From an uncultured Planctomycetaceae bacterium (lineage in GTDB: Bacteria > Planctomycetota > Planctomycetia > Pirellulales > UBA1268), in the NCBI GenBank assembly GCA_937900985.1, contig CALCGM010000129.1, positions 1-7,363 on the forward strand: a stretch of 7,363 nt of DNA, written 5' to 3'. Position numbers and translations under genes: made by a program. Positions 6,211-7,363 of this stretch are shown here, in pieces. The number at the start of each line of letters is the position of its first letter. Within the stretch, counting starts at the first letter, position 1. Below the pieces are notes generated by a model. The model worked only from the letters and a program-made list of their open reading frames with translations, searched no databases and was not told the DNA's origin.

Positions 6211-7363
6211 ATGACGCAGCCTTCCAAGACCTTTGTCCTCGACACCAACGTGATCCTTCACGATTCGGGGTGCATCACCAACTTTGAAGAGCACGACATT
6301 GCCGTGCCGATCACGGTGCTCGAGGAGCTCGACAAGTTCAAACGCGGCAACGAAGACATCAACTTTCAGGCCCGCGAGTTCCTCCGCCGAATCGATGCCC
6401 TCACGGGTGACGTCCTCGCGGAGCGGGGCTGCCCGCTCGGGCCTGGCCTCGGGTCGATACGGGTGATCCTCAGCGGTTCCAGCGATCGCAGGATCCAGGA
6501 GGCGTTTCTCCAGAACACACCAGACCATCGGATCCTGGCAACGGCACTCGGGCTGCAGGAGCAGCTCACGCCGCGGACGGTGATCCTCGTGTCGAAAGAC
6601 ACCAACCTGCGGATGAAGGCCAAGTCGCTGGGGCTGACGGCCCAGGACTACACGACCGACAAGGTGGAGAGCTTCGACAAGCTCTACACCGGCAAGCGAG
6701 TGGTGGATGATGTGCCTGCTGAGCTGATCAGTCGCTTCTACGAAAGCGGTGGTGCTGTGCCGGCGGTCGACGTGCCGGTGGTGGCCAGCCCGCGGGCCAA
6801 TGAAAACGTGGTGCTCCGCAACGGCAGCAAGTCGGCCCTGGCAACCTATCGAGCCGACGATGCAAGCTTCGTGCGGGTGGAGAAGACGGGGAGCTACGGG
6901 ATCATGCCCCGCAACGCCGAGCAGTCGTTTGCCATGGCGGCCCTGCTGAACGATCAGATCAAGCTTGTCACGCTTGCTGGGACGGCAGGCACCGGCAAGA
7001 CGCTCCTGGCCCTGGCCGCGGCGCTTGAATGCCGTCAGCGGTATCGGCAGATTCTCCTGGCACGGCCCGTGGTGCCGCTTTCCAATCGCGACATCGGCTT
7101 TCTGCCAGGAGATGTGGCGGACAAGCTCGACCCCTACATGCAGCCGCTCTACGACAACCTGACGGTGATCCGCCATCAGTTTTCCGAGTCCTCTCCCGAG
7201 GCCCAGCGGATTCAGGAGATGCGGGAGTCGGAAAAGCTCCTGGTCACGCCCCTGGCCTACATCCGCGGCCGCAGCCTGCAGAAGATTTTCTTCATCGTCG
7301 ACGAAGCGCAAAACCTGACGCCGCACGAGATCAAGACGATCATCACCCGCGCCGGCGAAGGAA
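6211..7363 (+). CDS. phoH2: PIN-PhoH family protein (PhoH2/YlaK type), C-terminus cut by window edge
   Basis: A predicted cytoplasmic ATPase fused to an RNase-like PIN domain; 384 residues are visible. PhoH2 proteins, for example from mycobacteria, are described as RNA-unwinding and RNA-cleaving. PIN (about 1-150): FVLDTNVILHD (8-18) with D11, VLEELDKFK (36-44), PDHRILATA (104-112) with D105, and SKDTNLRMKAK (128-138) with D130, so the acidic metal-binding set appears present. A linker follows, then PhoH from about 229: GIMPRNAEQSFA (230-241), Walker A GTAGTGKT (257-264), ARPVVPLSNRDIGFLPGD (284-301), DPYMQPLYDN (307-316) and Walker B FFIVDEAQ (360-367). The missing part should hold the rest of the ATPase fold. 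The ATG at 6211 is the only sensible start: LDTN falls at its usual place, and no earlier in-frame start exists after the previous stop. The Shine-Dalgarno is poor. The 29-nt gap to the permease allows co-transcription. It could also be listed simply as a PhoH family protein. Confidence 0.94.
   Translation, partial: MTQPSKTFVLDTNVILHDSGCITNFEEHDIAVPITVLEELDKFKRGNEDINFQAREFLRRIDALTGDVLAERGCPLGPGLGSIRVILSGSSDRRIQEAFLQNTPDHRILATALGLQEQLTPRTVILVSKDTNLRMKAKSLGLTAQDYTTDKVESFDKLYTGKRVVDDVPAELISRFYESGGAVPAVDVPVVASPRANENVVLRNGSKSALATYRADDASFVRVEKTGSYGIMPRNAEQSFAMAALLNDQIKLVTLAGTAGTGKTLLALAAALECRQRYRQILLARPVVPLSNRDIGFLPGDVADKLDPYMQPLYDNLTVIRHQFSESSPEAQRIQEMRESEKLLVTPLAYIRGRSLQKIFFIVDEAQNLTPHEIKTIITRAGEG

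Noticed and set aside
6139..7326. 395-codon minus-strand open frame opposite the PhoH2 gene
   Set aside because: It is antisense to a gene with intact PIN and Walker motifs; it shows no motif of its own.

Overview
The window is GC-rich, densely coded and probably chromosomal. The best guess for the host is a planctomycete (Planctomycetota, Pirellulales-like). That is inference from the style of several proteins: a lipoprotein solute-binding protein with a long N-terminal extension, a bifunctional RibBA, and a divergent hypothetical protein that resembles families I associate with this phylum. There is no rRNA or other taxonomic marker to confirm it. I saw no tRNA, CRISPR array, insertion sequence or phage gene.

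Layout. Positions 1-507 (minus strand) hold the N-terminal 169 residues of an unnamed protein that runs off the left edge. A 151-bp divergent intergenic region (508-658) carries a perfect 7-bp inverted repeat and a possible -10 element. It precedes ribBA (659-1915, plus), the bifunctional enzyme that starts riboflavin synthesis. A 118-bp gap (1916-2033) holds a weak stem-loop and a plausible sigma70-type promoter. A three-gene peptide-type ABC importer operon follows: solute-binding lipoprotein (2034-4025), first permease (4083-5078) and second permease (5075-6181), the two permeases overlapping by ATGA. The last gene (6211 to beyond 7363) is a PIN-PhoH protein of the PhoH2/YlaK type, cut by the right edge 29 nt after the second permease.

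How the genes fit together. The lipoprotein should capture a peptide or similar ligand in the periplasm and pass it to the permease pair. The two ATPase subunits such importers need are not encoded here, because the gene after the permeases is PhoH2. RibBA makes the two precursors of riboflavin from GTP and ribulose 5-phosphate and has no visible functional link to the importer. PhoH2 proteins couple an RNase-like PIN domain to an ATPase. Its closeness to the permeases allows co-transcription but does not prove it.

I did not find a clearly new system. The points most worth checking are the importer without ATPases, the roughly 105-residue extension in its binding protein, the YejE-like periplasmic insert in its second permease, the inverted repeat in front of ribBA, and a marked excess of GATC sites across the window.
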